From: JAQXGO01 sp045592445
GTDB lineage: Bacteria; Bacillota; Clostridia; UMGS1883; UMGS1540
Assembly (NCBI GenBank): GCA_045592445.1
Contig: JAZNUV010000003.1
Span: 1-19,365 of the forward strand
Direction: 5' to 3'
DNA length: 19,365 bases
The stretch's first letter is position 1; every line of letters begins with the position of its first letter. Below are positions 1 to 6,615 of this stretch, piece after piece. The notes below the pieces were generated by a model that saw only the letters and a program-made list of their open reading frames with translations, was not told the origin of the DNA and searched no databases. Position numbers and translations under genes: made by a program.

Positions 1-825
1 CATTGTAAGAATTCTATCCAGATGCTCCGCCCAGTCTTTCATTGTCATAATTTCTTCTCGTTCTGCTTGTCTTTCGGCAAAATCAAGATATCCTGAAACA
101 ATCTGCCCCAGTGAGCGAAGTTCTTTTTCATCAAGATAATTTTTCGCAACCACAGCATCACTTAAATGAGGTCTGTTTCCTTTAAAAGATGTTAATCCCA
201 TAAATTCTTTTTCACCATCTGCCCTGTTATATATTACTTCGGCAGCAGTTAGTCCGTGGACTGCATAATGTATCTTATTCTGTACTTTTTTGAAAAACTC
301 TATAGATATTTCCGCTTTGGGATCATAGTCAATACTTGTAGCATATATATCAAGCACTTGTCTGTAAAAAACCTTTTCCGAAGCCCGAATATCTCTTATT
401 CTTTCTAAGAGTTCTTTCCAATATCCACCACCGCCAAGGTTCTTAAGTCTTTCGTCATCCATTGTGAAGCCTTTGCGAATATACTCGTTAAGTCTTTTGG
501 TTGCCCACTGTCTGAATTGTGTACCTCTGAGCGATTTGACGCGATAGCCTACTGAAATTATCACATCAAGATTGTAGTAATCAAGATTCCTCTCAACCTC
601 TCTGTCACCTTCTATTTGAACTGTTGCAAATTTTGCAACAGTTGCCTCAGGCAACAATTCTTTATCGGAATATACATTTTTTATATGTCTTGAAATCGTT
701 GACTTATCTCTTTCAAATAAAGCTGCCATTTGGTCTATAGTAAGCCAAACAGATTCATCGTAAAATCTTACATCAACCTTTATCTGTTCATCTTCAGTTT
801 TAAAAATTATGATTTTGTTGTCCAT
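1..825 (-). CDS. RhuM-family (virulence RhuM / Fic-associated) protein, C-terminus cut by window edge
   Basis: Reading the minus strand from ATG at 825 gives 275 codons with no stop before the window edge, so the C-terminus is missing. The start has a good ribosome binding site (CGGAGG) and a promoter at 862-890. The protein opens MDNKIIIFKTEDEQIKVDV and continues with a winged-helix-like segment (WLTIDQMAALFERDKSTISR, residues about 27-46) and the conserved block DVIISVGYRVKSLRGTQFRQ (about 91-110). This arrangement is typical of RhuM proteins, first named from a Salmonella pathogenicity island; family members are usually about 330 aa. RhuM genes are scattered among genomic islands, restriction-modification loci and prophages. 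Their biochemical role is not established, though the N-terminus suggests DNA binding. Codon and base use is AT-richer than the central genes, in keeping with horizontal transfer. Family call is firm; function is unknown. Confidence 0.88.
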   Translation of the reverse strand, partial: MDNKIIIFKTEDEQIKVDVRFYDESVWLTIDQMAALFERDKSTISRHIKNVYSDKELLPEATVAKFATVQIEGDREVERNLDYYNLDVIISVGYRVKSLRGTQFRQWATKRLNEYIRKGFTMDDERLKNLGGGGYWKELLERIRDIRASEKVFYRQVLDIYATSIDYDPKAEISIEFFKKVQNKIHYAVHGLTAAEVIYNRADGEKEFMGLTSFKGNRPHLSDAVVAKNYLDEKELRSLGQIVSGYLDFAERQAEREEIMTMKDWAEHLDRILTM

Positions 826-861
826 ATGTAGAGCCTCCGTTAAGAGTTTTTGTTTTTCAGC

Positions 862-890
862 ATTATTCCACACATTTCGACTTTTGTCAA
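862..890 (-). promoter_or_regulatory. sigma-A promoter of the RhuM-family gene
   Basis: On the minus strand a perfect -35 TTGACA (885-890) is followed after exactly 17 bp by AATAAT (862-867). The predicted start of transcription is near 855, about 30 nt before the RhuM ATG at 825, with the ribosome binding site between them. This makes the RhuM gene an independent unit rather than part of a gtrA operon. Confidence 0.7.
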
Positions 891-911
891 GAGGGGCCTA
901 AACGATTCTGT

Positions 912-1319
912 TTATGCCTTTTCTATTCGAGTGTTTTCCTGATTTTTATATATGACAAATTTACAAAACAAAAATTCAAGAACAAAATTCGAGAGCATTG
1001 TTATTACTAAAATTATGTAATCGTTAATCCCGGCTGTTTCTGCCATATGCCCGAGCCACGTTGACACCGGCGTGAATACCGCATAAAACCCAAATAACTT
1101 AGTCATCGCAACCGGAACGTTTGCAGCGGACTTGAATGTGTATCGTCTGTTAAACGTGAAATTCCATAGGATCGACAATATAAGAGCGGTAAGATATGAA
1201 GGCCAATATCTCCAAGCGAACAACTCGTTATATATAGCAAATGCCACAACCTGTATGATCCCTGCTGATGCAGAAAACAAAGTAAATTTCAGCATCTGGA
1301 AAATCGATTCTTTTTTCAT
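912..1319 (-). CDS. GtrA-like family membrane protein
   Basis: The 135-aa protein is almost entirely four hydrophobic segments (about residues 10-30, 38-55, 73-91 and 100-121). It carries the family's short polar loop WNFTFNRRYTFKS (about 52-64) after the second segment and ends in a charged tail. This matches GtrA/PF04138 proteins of about 120-150 aa. They are thought to be flippases or accessories that move lipid-linked sugars (for example undecaprenyl-phosphate glucose) across the membrane for cell-surface glycosylation. The start ATG is preceded by AAGGAG. No glycosyltransferase partner (GtrB type) is adjacent, so the substrate cannot be inferred. Transcription probably starts at the promoter at 1459-1487, giving a leader of more than 100 nt rich in hairpins. 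Confidence 0.85.
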   Translation of the reverse strand: MKKESIFQMLKFTLFSASAGIIQVVAFAIYNELFAWRYWPSYLTALILSILWNFTFNRRYTFKSAANVPVAMTKLFGFYAVFTPVSTWLGHMAETAGINDYIILVITMLSNFVLEFLFCKFVIYKNQENTRIEKA

Positions 1320-1343
1320 ATGCGTCTCCTTCAGAATTAAAAT

Positions 1344-1457
1344 TAAATTCGCCTTTTAGCTGACCGAAGGTTCATTTCGCTACGAAGTAATTTCGCGTAC
1401 ACAGATACATTTAGCTCGCCGTCAGGCGAATTTAGCCAAATTCAACTTCGTTGAATT
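1344..1457 (-). repeat. Cluster of small palindromes in the gtrA-like leader
   Basis: Several hairpins follow each other. AATTCAAC/GTTGAATT has a 3-nt loop (1439-1457). TCGCC/GGCGA has a 4-nt loop (1416-1429). TTCG/CGAA lies around 1375-1386. An 11-bp inverted pair, TAAATTCGCCT (1344-1354) and AGGCGAATTTA (1424-1434), encloses the middle part. This resembles the short palindromic intergenic repeats common in Clostridia genomes. It lies downstream of the promoter at 1459-1487 and would be transcribed as a folded leader. Whether it is a dispersed repeat cannot be shown from one copy. Confidence 0.6.
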
Positions 1458-1458
1458 C

Positions 1459-1487
1459 ATTATACCACTCCCTATCATAAATTGCAA
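1459..1487 (-). promoter_or_regulatory. sigma-A promoter of the gtrA-like gene
   Basis: Minus strand: TTGCAA (1482-1487), a 17-bp spacer, then TATAAT (1459-1464) with an extended TGG immediately before the -10. Transcription would start near 1452 and produce a leader of about 130 nt before the GtrA-like ATG at 1319. Confidence 0.7.
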
Positions 1488-1513
1488 TCATTTCAATTTT
1501 TTTCTTTATCCGT

Positions 1514-1542
1514 TTGACAGTCCGCCATCAGGGGTGTATAAT
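1514..1542 (+). promoter_or_regulatory. Consensus sigma-A promoter of the FAD dehydrogenase
   Basis: TTGACA (1514-1519) and TATAAT (1537-1542) are both perfect, with a 17-bp spacer. The start of transcription is expected near 1549, about 29 nt before the ATG at 1578. Its -35 region lies back-to-back with the gtrA-like promoter. Confidence 0.8.
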
Positions 1543-1577
1543 AAGAACATCCTATTTTAGAGAAAAGAGCGTACAAT

Positions 1578-3140
1578 ATGCTAAAAACTGTTTCCGTTAC
1601 CGTAAAGCTCCCGCCTCATGGCGGTGACCTTACCGCATCTGCCGCCGCGGCATTATCCGTTTCGGCAAAGTGTATTTCTCATATTGAAATTATAAAGCGC
1701 TCGATAGACGCGCGCCGAAAACCCGTCTATGTGTATCAGCTCGCCGTCACCCTCAAAGGGGATACATCGGCGCCGCCATATACGAAGCCCGCGCCGTTTT
1801 TGATTCCGCAGAAAAAAAGTGCAGTGCGCCCCGTTGTGGTCGGGCTCGGCCCTGCGGGTCTTTTCGGCGGGCTTGTCCTTGCACGTGCGGGGATGCGCCC
1901 CATTGTTTTGGAACGCGGTTCATCGGTCGAAAAACGTGCGGCAGATATACGCACCTTTACAGAAACGGGTCAACTATCAGAAAAATCCAATGTACAGTTT
2001 GGCGAGGGCGGTGCAGGCACGTTTTCAGACGGGAAAATCGGCACAGGCATCAAAAGCCCCTTTATTCGCTTTGTTACCGACACCTTTATAGAACATGGAG
2101 CGCCGCCCGAAATAGCTTATGACGCGCATCCGCACATTGGGTCAGACAATCTGCCCGGCGTTGTAAAAAGTATACGCGAGGAAATTTGCAAACTCGGCGG
2201 CACGGTGCATTTTGACACTATGCTGACAGATTTTACAGTAGAATCAGGCGAACTTTCCGCCGTGCACACTGAAACTATGACAATTCCGACCCGCGCCGTC
2301 CTTCTTGCCATCGGGCATAGTGCGCGGGATACGTTTTCTCTCCTACGAAAAAAGGGCGCTGCCCTTGCGGCCAAGCCCTTCTCAATCGGTGTACGCATTG
2401 AACATCCGCGCGAGGCGATTGACCGCGCGCTTTATAAAAATGCCGCACCGTTTTTCCCCGCGGCGGATTACCGCCTGGTATGCCATTTGCCCGAGGGCCG
2501 CACGGTGTATTCCTTTTGCATGTGCCCCGGCGGCTATGTGATCCCCGCCGCATCCGAGGCGGGCGGTGTTGTTACAAACGGATATAGTCTCCATGCGCGG
2601 GATGGTGAAAATTCAAACAGTGCGCTTTTAGTCGGGATTACGCCCGCAGACTGCGGCACAGATGTTTTTGATGGCATCCGTCTGCAGCGGGAAATCGAAA
2701 CGGCGGCGTTTCGCATCGGTGGCGGCGCCTTCCGTGCCCCGTGTCAGACAGTCGGTGACTTTTTGGAAAATCGCCCATCCAAAGCGTTTGGTGCGGTTTT
2801 ACCCACCTACGCACGCGGTGTAACGCTCGGCAATGTTGCCGATTGCTTACCGCCTTTTGTAACAAGCGCTCTTCGTGATGCACTCCCGCTTTTGGCAAAA
2901 AAGCTATCTCCGTTTTCCATGCCCGATGCGGTTTTAACCGCGCCTGAAACGCGAAGTTCCTCCCCCGTTCGGATTTTACGAAATACAAACGGCCAATCAA
3001 ACATCGGCGGTCTTTTCCCCGCCGGGGAAGGCAGCGGCTACGCGGGCGGCATTATGTCCGCCGCCATAGACGGCATTCGTGCCGCACTTTCTATCCTTGA
3101 TTTTGCAGGCGAATCCTCTACTGCAAAAAACGAAGCATGA
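1578..3140 (+). CDS. COG2509-type FAD-dependent dehydrogenase/oxidoreductase
   Basis: The 520-aa protein has an N-terminal domain of about 80 residues with the conserved stretch KRSIDARRKPVYVYQL (40-55). A Rossmann FAD/NAD-binding motif GLGPAG follows at 89-94 with the acidic end VLERG near 110-114. Further family marks are GTFSDGKIGTGIKSP (about 148-162) and the closing FAD contact GLFPAGEGSGYAGGIMSAAIDG near 480-500. Length and order match the uncharacterised FAD-dependent dehydrogenases widespread in Clostridia and Bacteroidetes, whose substrate is not known to me. The ATG lies 29 nt behind a consensus promoter; its ribosome binding site (AAAAGAG) is weak. The 3' end overlaps the convergent bofA gene by 23 bp. 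I see no terminator. The family is clear, the reaction is not. Confidence 0.85.
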   Translation: MLKTVSVTVKLPPHGGDLTASAAAALSVSAKCISHIEIIKRSIDARRKPVYVYQLAVTLKGDTSAPPYTKPAPFLIPQKKSAVRPVVVGLGPAGLFGGLVLARAGMRPIVLERGSSVEKRAADIRTFTETGQLSEKSNVQFGEGGAGTFSDGKIGTGIKSPFIRFVTDTFIEHGAPPEIAYDAHPHIGSDNLPGVVKSIREEICKLGGTVHFDTMLTDFTVESGELSAVHTETMTIPTRAVLLAIGHSARDTFSLLRKKGAALAAKPFSIGVRIEHPREAIDRALYKNAAPFFPAADYRLVCHLPEGRTVYSFCMCPGGYVIPAASEAGGVVTNGYSLHARDGENSNSALLVGITPADCGTDVFDGIRLQREIETAAFRIGGGAFRAPCQTVGDFLENRPSKAFGAVLPTYARGVTLGNVADCLPPFVTSALRDALPLLAKKLSPFSMPDAVLTAPETRSSSPVRILRNTNGQSNIGGLFPAGEGSGYAGGIMSAAIDGIRAALSILDFAGESSTAKNEA

Positions 3141-3384
3141 AAAGTGCACCGATGCCCGGAATGCCGAGTATACCGCAAAGAAGCATGGTAAGGGGATTGA
3201 TCCCGACATAAATTCCCCATGCTCCGCAAAATGTGTTGATAAAAAGCAGTGCCAACGTACCACCGGCCACTTTGACAGCAAGCCGTAAAAGCAGGAAAAT
3301 CGGTCTCCGCAAAAGCCATATACTGATTGTAAGCAGTAAAAGACAACCTGCAAACAAAAAAACACCCATCGTTTCATTCTGCAT
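3118..3384 (-). CDS. bofA: Pro-sigma-K processing inhibitor BofA family protein
   Basis: The 88-aa protein has a first membrane segment at about residues 6-24, a second at about 31-49, and the family's C-terminal signature of Gly/Pro-rich loops NPLTMLLCGILGIPGIGAL (63-81). This fits BofA (PF07441, about 85-90 aa). In Bacillus, BofA holds the intramembrane protease SpoIVFB inactive in the outer forespore membrane until engulfment is complete, so that pro-sigma-K is cleaved late. A good GGGGG ribosome binding site precedes the ATG, but both sit in a perfect hairpin (3382-3407). The gene overlaps the convergent FAD dehydrogenase by 23 bp. It lies 72 bp downstream of the YesL-like gene and may be read from that operon as well as from its own sporulation promoter. 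Together with dpaAB it marks a spore former. Confidence 0.88.
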   Translation of the reverse strand: MQNETMGVFLFAGCLLLLTISIWLLRRPIFLLLRLAVKVAGGTLALLFINTFCGAWGIYVGINPLTMLLCGILGIPGIGALFMLRFLQ

Positions 3385-3407
3385 GTAAAAAGCCCCCTTT
3401 TTACATG
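3382..3407 (-). promoter_or_regulatory. Perfect hairpin sequestering the bofA start codon
   Basis: On the minus strand CATGTAAAAAG, a GGGG loop and CTTTTTACATG form a perfect 11-bp stem. The last three bases of the 3' arm are the bofA ATG, and the Shine-Dalgarno Gs fill the loop and top of the stem. mRNA that starts upstream would hide the start codon. mRNA starting inside the left arm could not fold this way. Confidence 0.65.
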
Positions 3408-3413
3408 TGTATG
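3406..3413 (-). promoter_or_regulatory. Possible sigma-E-type -10 element for bofA
   Basis: Minus-strand CATACACA resembles the sigma-E -10 consensus CATACAnT, with the last T missing. It sits so that transcription would begin near 3399, inside the left arm of the start-codon hairpin. An AT-rich TAAAATA lies about 11 nt upstream, but no clear ATATT-type -35 is seen at the usual spacing. The call rests on motif resemblance and on the known sigma-E control of bofA in Bacillus. Confidence 0.3.
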
Positions 3414-3455
3414 CGACTGATGGGTATTTTAGTCTTGTCCGCTATTTTATTCTCC

Positions 3456-4283
3456 CTACCTGTCTGCCTCTTTCTTATATGCGTCCACCACTGTTGTGGC
3501 ATAGTAGCCGCTAACAAAGGCAACAAGCGAAAAGCCGAGTACTGCAAACAGGAGAATCAGAGCTATGTTTACAAAATAGAGTGCCATAAAAATTGCAAAA
3601 ACCCCTGCTGAAAGCGCGTAAATCAAAATGCATGAAGGGAGTTTTGCCATTGTCATGCCAAGCGCCGTCCGAAACAGTTTGGAAATTGGCATATCAAACG
3701 TTACCATTAAAACAAATAAAAAACTATGCATCATGATATACACCAAAAGTGCAATGAGGGCAAGAAAGCCAAAAGCCATTGTTGCAAGCGGCGGCAGAGG
3801 CATGGCCACAGCACCCGAAAGATAAAGCCATGCTGCACCCGAAAGCAAGGTAATCACGACAATGTCGATGAAAAACACGGCAACCCCTTGCCAGAAATTC
3901 TTTTTGTAGTTTGACAAAAAATCATCCCACACCCACGCATGGTCATCCCGCGAGAAGTTTCGCAGTACATACGCCTGCCCTGCGCCTGCGGGCCCCATGC
4001 CGAGAAAACAAGCAGCAAACAGAGTAATATATATACTCGTATATGTGATGATGGCTTCGTCATGGAATGTGCCCAACAGACTTTGCAGAAAAAGACTCAG
4101 AAAAAAGACAATCACGATTTGCGGTACTGCCATAAGTGTATATGAAAGGCTGAGCGTTACAATCCGCCAAAAGCGCCGAAATAAAATATCAAAAAACATA
4201 AAAAACCCGCGTTTTTCAGGCGCATCTTTCTCTACGCCCCGTCCCGGTTTTTCATAATTAAACATACCAAAAAATCCTGCCAT
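3456..4283 (-). CDS. YesL-like (DUF624) multi-pass membrane protein
   Basis: The 275-aa protein begins MAGFFGMFNYEKPGRGVEKD, followed by FFDILFRRFWRIVTLSL and five or six hydrophobic segments to the end. This start block and the conserved tract YKKNFWQGV (about residues 126-134) are typical of the YesL/DUF624 family in Firmicutes, whose role is not settled (often near sugar transport or envelope genes). I chose the start at 4283 because GGAAGGAG lies 5-6 nt upstream and because it follows the DUF6062 stop by only 2 nt. A longer reading would overlap that gene. It is translationally close to its neighbour and probably part of the HAD-pgsA-DUF6062-yesL operon. Function unknown; membrane location secure. 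Confidence 0.75.
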   Translation of the reverse strand: MAGFFGMFNYEKPGRGVEKDAPEKRGFFMFFDILFRRFWRIVTLSLSYTLMAVPQIVIVFFLSLFLQSLLGTFHDEAIITYTSIYITLFAACFLGMGPAGAGQAYVLRNFSRDDHAWVWDDFLSNYKKNFWQGVAVFFIDIVVITLLSGAAWLYLSGAVAMPLPPLATMAFGFLALIALLVYIMMHSFLFVLMVTFDMPISKLFRTALGMTMAKLPSCILIYALSAGVFAIFMALYFVNIALILLFAVLGFSLVAFVSGYYATTVVDAYKKEADR

Positions 4284-4285
4284 CT

Positions 4286-4927
4286 TTACTCCTTCCCCGT
4301 ACCCAAAGTGGTGATAGCGCGCGGCAACACTTCCGCCGCCCACGCTCTGTCGGTATCTTGACTTCTGTAATCAAACATATTTCGAAAACGCTCCAAATCC
4401 TTTTCCAAAGCGAGCAGTTTTCCCTCCATATGCGCATGCAGTGTTTTATAAAGCGCGCCTTCCGTGCGGTGCAGCCTCTTTGTGAGCTGATAAAAATGAT
4501 GCACACAAACGCCGTCCGTCGCCAAATATTTATCGAGAAACGCCTTCTCCTGCCGCATAAGCCAAAGCGCATTTTCCACGCATTTCTCCATTTGCTTCTG
4601 CACACGTTCACAAATTGCGCAGCTATGCGGTGCGCCGCCCTTCTGCGGGTGCTTTTGCTTCTCCAGATTTTTTCTTATATGCAAAAGCCGTGTTTCCATT
4701 GCAAGCGCAAGCGGCAGTTTGTTCGCCGTTTCATACATCTCCATACAATGCGCGCGGCAGAATCCTTTTTCATTCATTGCAATGCGCACGGCAGGCTCCA
4801 TAACTGCCGCACCCATAAAGTATTCGAGTGCACGCTTTTCTAAATCTGCTTCAATTTTACAGAGAAAACAAGGCACATGTGCCTCAAGTGCCTCGTTTAT
4901 CGGGATGGTATAATTATGCTCCTTCAA
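4286..4927 (-). CDS. DUF6062-family Cys/His-rich protein
   Basis: The 213-aa soluble protein starts at TTG (4927), which overlaps the PgsA-like stop as TTGA; GGGAGGGG lies 8 nt upstream. It has two matching metal-site-like halves. The first is C20-x2-C23, then C57-x2-H60-C61. The second is C103-x2-C106, then C141-x-H143-H144. The distance from the CxxC pair to the next Cys is nearly equal (34 and 35 residues). The spacing suggests an internal duplication and two zinc or iron-sulfur sites. The rest is mostly helical, with charged helices around 80-95 and 140-195. I recognise the pattern as DUF6062, found in Clostridia; no function is established. It lies between a phospholipid synthase and a YesL-like membrane protein. 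Confidence 0.75.
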   Translation of the reverse strand: MKEHNYTIPINEALEAHVPCFLCKIEADLEKRALEYFMGAAVMEPAVRIAMNEKGFCRAHCMEMYETANKLPLALAMETRLLHIRKNLEKQKHPQKGGAPHSCAICERVQKQMEKCVENALWLMRQEKAFLDKYLATDGVCVHHFYQLTKRLHRTEGALYKTLHAHMEGKLLALEKDLERFRNMFDYRSQDTDRAWAAEVLPRAITTLGTGKE

Positions 4928-5454
4928 AGAAGTTTCCCCTCCCGCACTCTTTTAATAAACGCATTAAAATACAGTAAAAATGCGCCAAACGCCGCAAAAA
5001 CAGGCAACCACTGCGCCGTACAAAGCACGGCGTGCGGCAGAATATCATAGAACAAAAGCACCGCCGTAACGCTTAGAGAAATCACAACCGTTGCCGCCTT
5101 GCCGTACCAATTCGCTGCCGCAACAATGTGATGTTTGTAAAGAAACAGTCCGCCCAAAAACATGGCAATTTCTTTTATCAATACAAGCCATACCGCCGCA
5201 TGCGGCATGCGGCCGCACCATGCAAGAGAAATAAGCACCGTAAGCTGCATTCCCTTATCCGCAAGCGGGTCGAGCAGCTTGCCGATATCCGTAATCCACC
5301 CAAAACGGCGCGCCAAATACCCGTCCACAATATCTGTCAGGCAGGCAAGCAGAAACACCATTGCCGCCGTTTCGTAATTGCCGTGGTAAAAAAGAACAGC
5401 CACAACTGGAATCATCATAATGCGCAATAAAGATAAAATGTTCGGTATGTTCAC
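4924..5454 (-). CDS. pgsA: CDP-alcohol phosphatidyltransferase, PgsA-like
   Basis: The protein has the complete CDP-alcohol phosphotransferase signature: D41, D44-G45, A48-R49, G58, D62 and D66, in the order Dx2DGx2ARx8Gx3Dx3D. It also has several hydrophobic segments and starts MNIPNILSLLR, which is typical of PgsA. It would transfer a phosphatidyl group from CDP-diacylglycerol, most often to glycerol-3-phosphate on the way to phosphatidylglycerol. A cardiolipin-synthase-like or other alcohol acceptor cannot be excluded. I chose GTG at 5454 because GGAGAG lies at the right distance; an upstream TTG (5487) would overlap the HAD gene and has no good site. The result is 176 aa, close to family size. 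It lies 16 bp after the HAD gene and its stop overlaps the DUF6062 start. Confidence 0.82.
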   Translation of the reverse strand: MNIPNILSLLRIMMIPVVAVLFYHGNYETAAMVFLLACLTDIVDGYLARRFGWITDIGKLLDPLADKGMQLTVLISLAWCGRMPHAAVWLVLIKEIAMFLGGLFLYKHHIVAAANWYGKAATVVISLSVTAVLLFYDILPHAVLCTAQWLPVFAAFGAFLLYFNAFIKRVREGKLL

Positions 5455-5470
5455 AGCTTTCTCTCCGTAT

Positions 5471-6415
5471 CTAAAATAGTTTTGCAAGCTCCGTTATATC
5501 ATCTATAATATGTTCTGCGTGATTCTCTTCAAAAAACGGCCGCCCTGCCTTGCCGCCGACGCCTGTTAAAACTGCCGCAAAATCTGCGCCCATCGCTTTT
5601 GCCGCGAAAAGATCTGCGCCCGCATCCCCAACAATCAAACAGTCGGAAAAGTCCTTTTTATAGCGCCCCGCCACAATATCTGCATCAGAAAAATTTTCTC
5701 CAAAATATGCCTTGATAAAGCTATACGGATGCGGTTTCTTAAGGGGTGCAACGCCCGTTTCTATCTCTGCTGCCGCAATGTGGGAATAGAAAATCATCCT
5801 TTCCTTGTCGAACAAATCCAAAACGCCCCATGCCCGAAGCGGCGACAGCGCCTCCTCTTTCGGGCGCCCCGTACCGATACAAAGGCGAATTCCTTTTTCA
5901 TAAAGCATTGTCAAAATTTTGCGAAGCGGTTCTATGCCGACCAGGGGTACCTCCCCTTCGGAAAGCCCTGTTCTGCCGCCCACAGGCGTTTTGCCGTGAA
6001 ATGCGGCGAAGCGTTCACTCCCTAAAAACCATTCGTGCAAGGAATTTTTGAGCCGTTCCCAGAAAGCACCATCCCGCCCCACTTCCGCTTCCAAAAGCCC
6101 GAAACGTGCCGCAAGCCGCGGCAACGCCATCTCATATAGCGCCGAAAGCGGATGCGCCGCCATTGTGCGGTACTGCTTTTCGCTGTCAGGCTCATGAAAG
6201 GCAATTGCAAGATAAGCAAGCTCATAATTTGTGTTTACGCCCTGATTTTTCAAAAGCGGAATCAGCCGATTGTCGCAAAAATATTTTTTTCGCATCACCG
6301 CGGGGTCTTCAATCGGGAATCCGCAAAATTCCGCGACCGTAAACGCGGAAGCATCCCAATACCGTTCCTCGGTCGTGATGACGCCGTCCATATCAAAAAT
6401 AATGGTCTGATACAA
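5471..6415 (-). CDS. HAD-superfamily hydrolase (phosphatase-like)
   Basis: HAD motif I is IIFDMDGVIT with the two catalytic Asp at residues 8 and 10. Motif II is the CIGTGRP stretch. The motif III lysine lies in LKKPHPYSF, and motif IV is CLIVGDAGADLFAAKAMG. A large insert of about 180 residues between motifs I and II forms a helical cap, so this is a C1-cap member such as phosphoglycolate phosphatase or beta-phosphoglucomutase types; the substrate is unknown. About 314 aa. No ATG precedes motif I. The reading frame extends upstream to 6481, but that part contains the promoter (6453-6481), so translation most likely begins at TTG 6415 (two residues before QTIIFDMDG). First gene of the pgsA/DUF6062/yesL operon. 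Confidence 0.78.
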   Translation of the reverse strand: MYQTIIFDMDGVITTEERYWDASAFTVAEFCGFPIEDPAVMRKKYFCDNRLIPLLKNQGVNTNYELAYLAIAFHEPDSEKQYRTMAAHPLSALYEMALPRLAARFGLLEAEVGRDGAFWERLKNSLHEWFLGSERFAAFHGKTPVGGRTGLSEGEVPLVGIEPLRKILTMLYEKGIRLCIGTGRPKEEALSPLRAWGVLDLFDKERMIFYSHIAAAEIETGVAPLKKPHPYSFIKAYFGENFSDADIVAGRYKKDFSDCLIVGDAGADLFAAKAMGADFAAVLTGVGGKAGRPFFEENHAEHIIDDITELAKLF

Positions 6416-6452
6416 TATAAGTTCACTTCTTTTTGGTAATACTAATATATCT

Positions 6453-6481
6453 ATTATAATATACCTTTTTGAAATTTGCAA
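6453..6481 (-). promoter_or_regulatory. sigma-A promoter of the HAD-pgsA operon
   Basis: Minus strand: TTGCAA (6476-6481), a 17-bp spacer and a perfect TATAAT (6453-6458). Transcription would start near 6446, which rules out translation starts further upstream and places the TTG at 6415 about 30 nt into the mRNA. Confidence 0.75.
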
Positions 6482-6519
6482 CAGTTTTTCGTATTTTTAG
6501 GAGATTCCGAGTGTTTTAC

Positions 6520-6548
6520 TTGACGTTTTTGCAAAAATCATGTATACT
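6520..6548 (+). promoter_or_regulatory. sigma-A promoter of the orphan membrane protein
   Basis: TTGACG (6520-6525), 17 bp, TATACT (6543-6548) with TG directly before the -10. Expected start near 6555, about 60 nt before the ATG at 6616. Divergent from the HAD operon promoter. Confidence 0.7.
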
Positions 6549-6615
6549 GATATCGTATGATTTTGAAAAGAAGGGGCAACCTCTGTATATAGCCCCAAAT
6601 GATGGAGGATTTGTG

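Noticed and set aside
1132..1359. 75-codon plus-strand frame opposite the gtrA-like gene
   Set aside because: No ribosome binding site and antisense to a recognised membrane protein.
3079..3288. Plus-strand reading frame across the end of the FAD dehydrogenase and bofA
   Set aside because: It is antisense to bofA, has no ribosome binding site, and its residues show no family resemblance, whereas bofA on the other strand is clearly recognised.
4358..4843. 161-codon plus-strand frame antisense to the DUF6062 gene
   Set aside because: The minus strand has a coherent Cys-motif protein with proper overlaps and a ribosome binding site; this frame has none of these.
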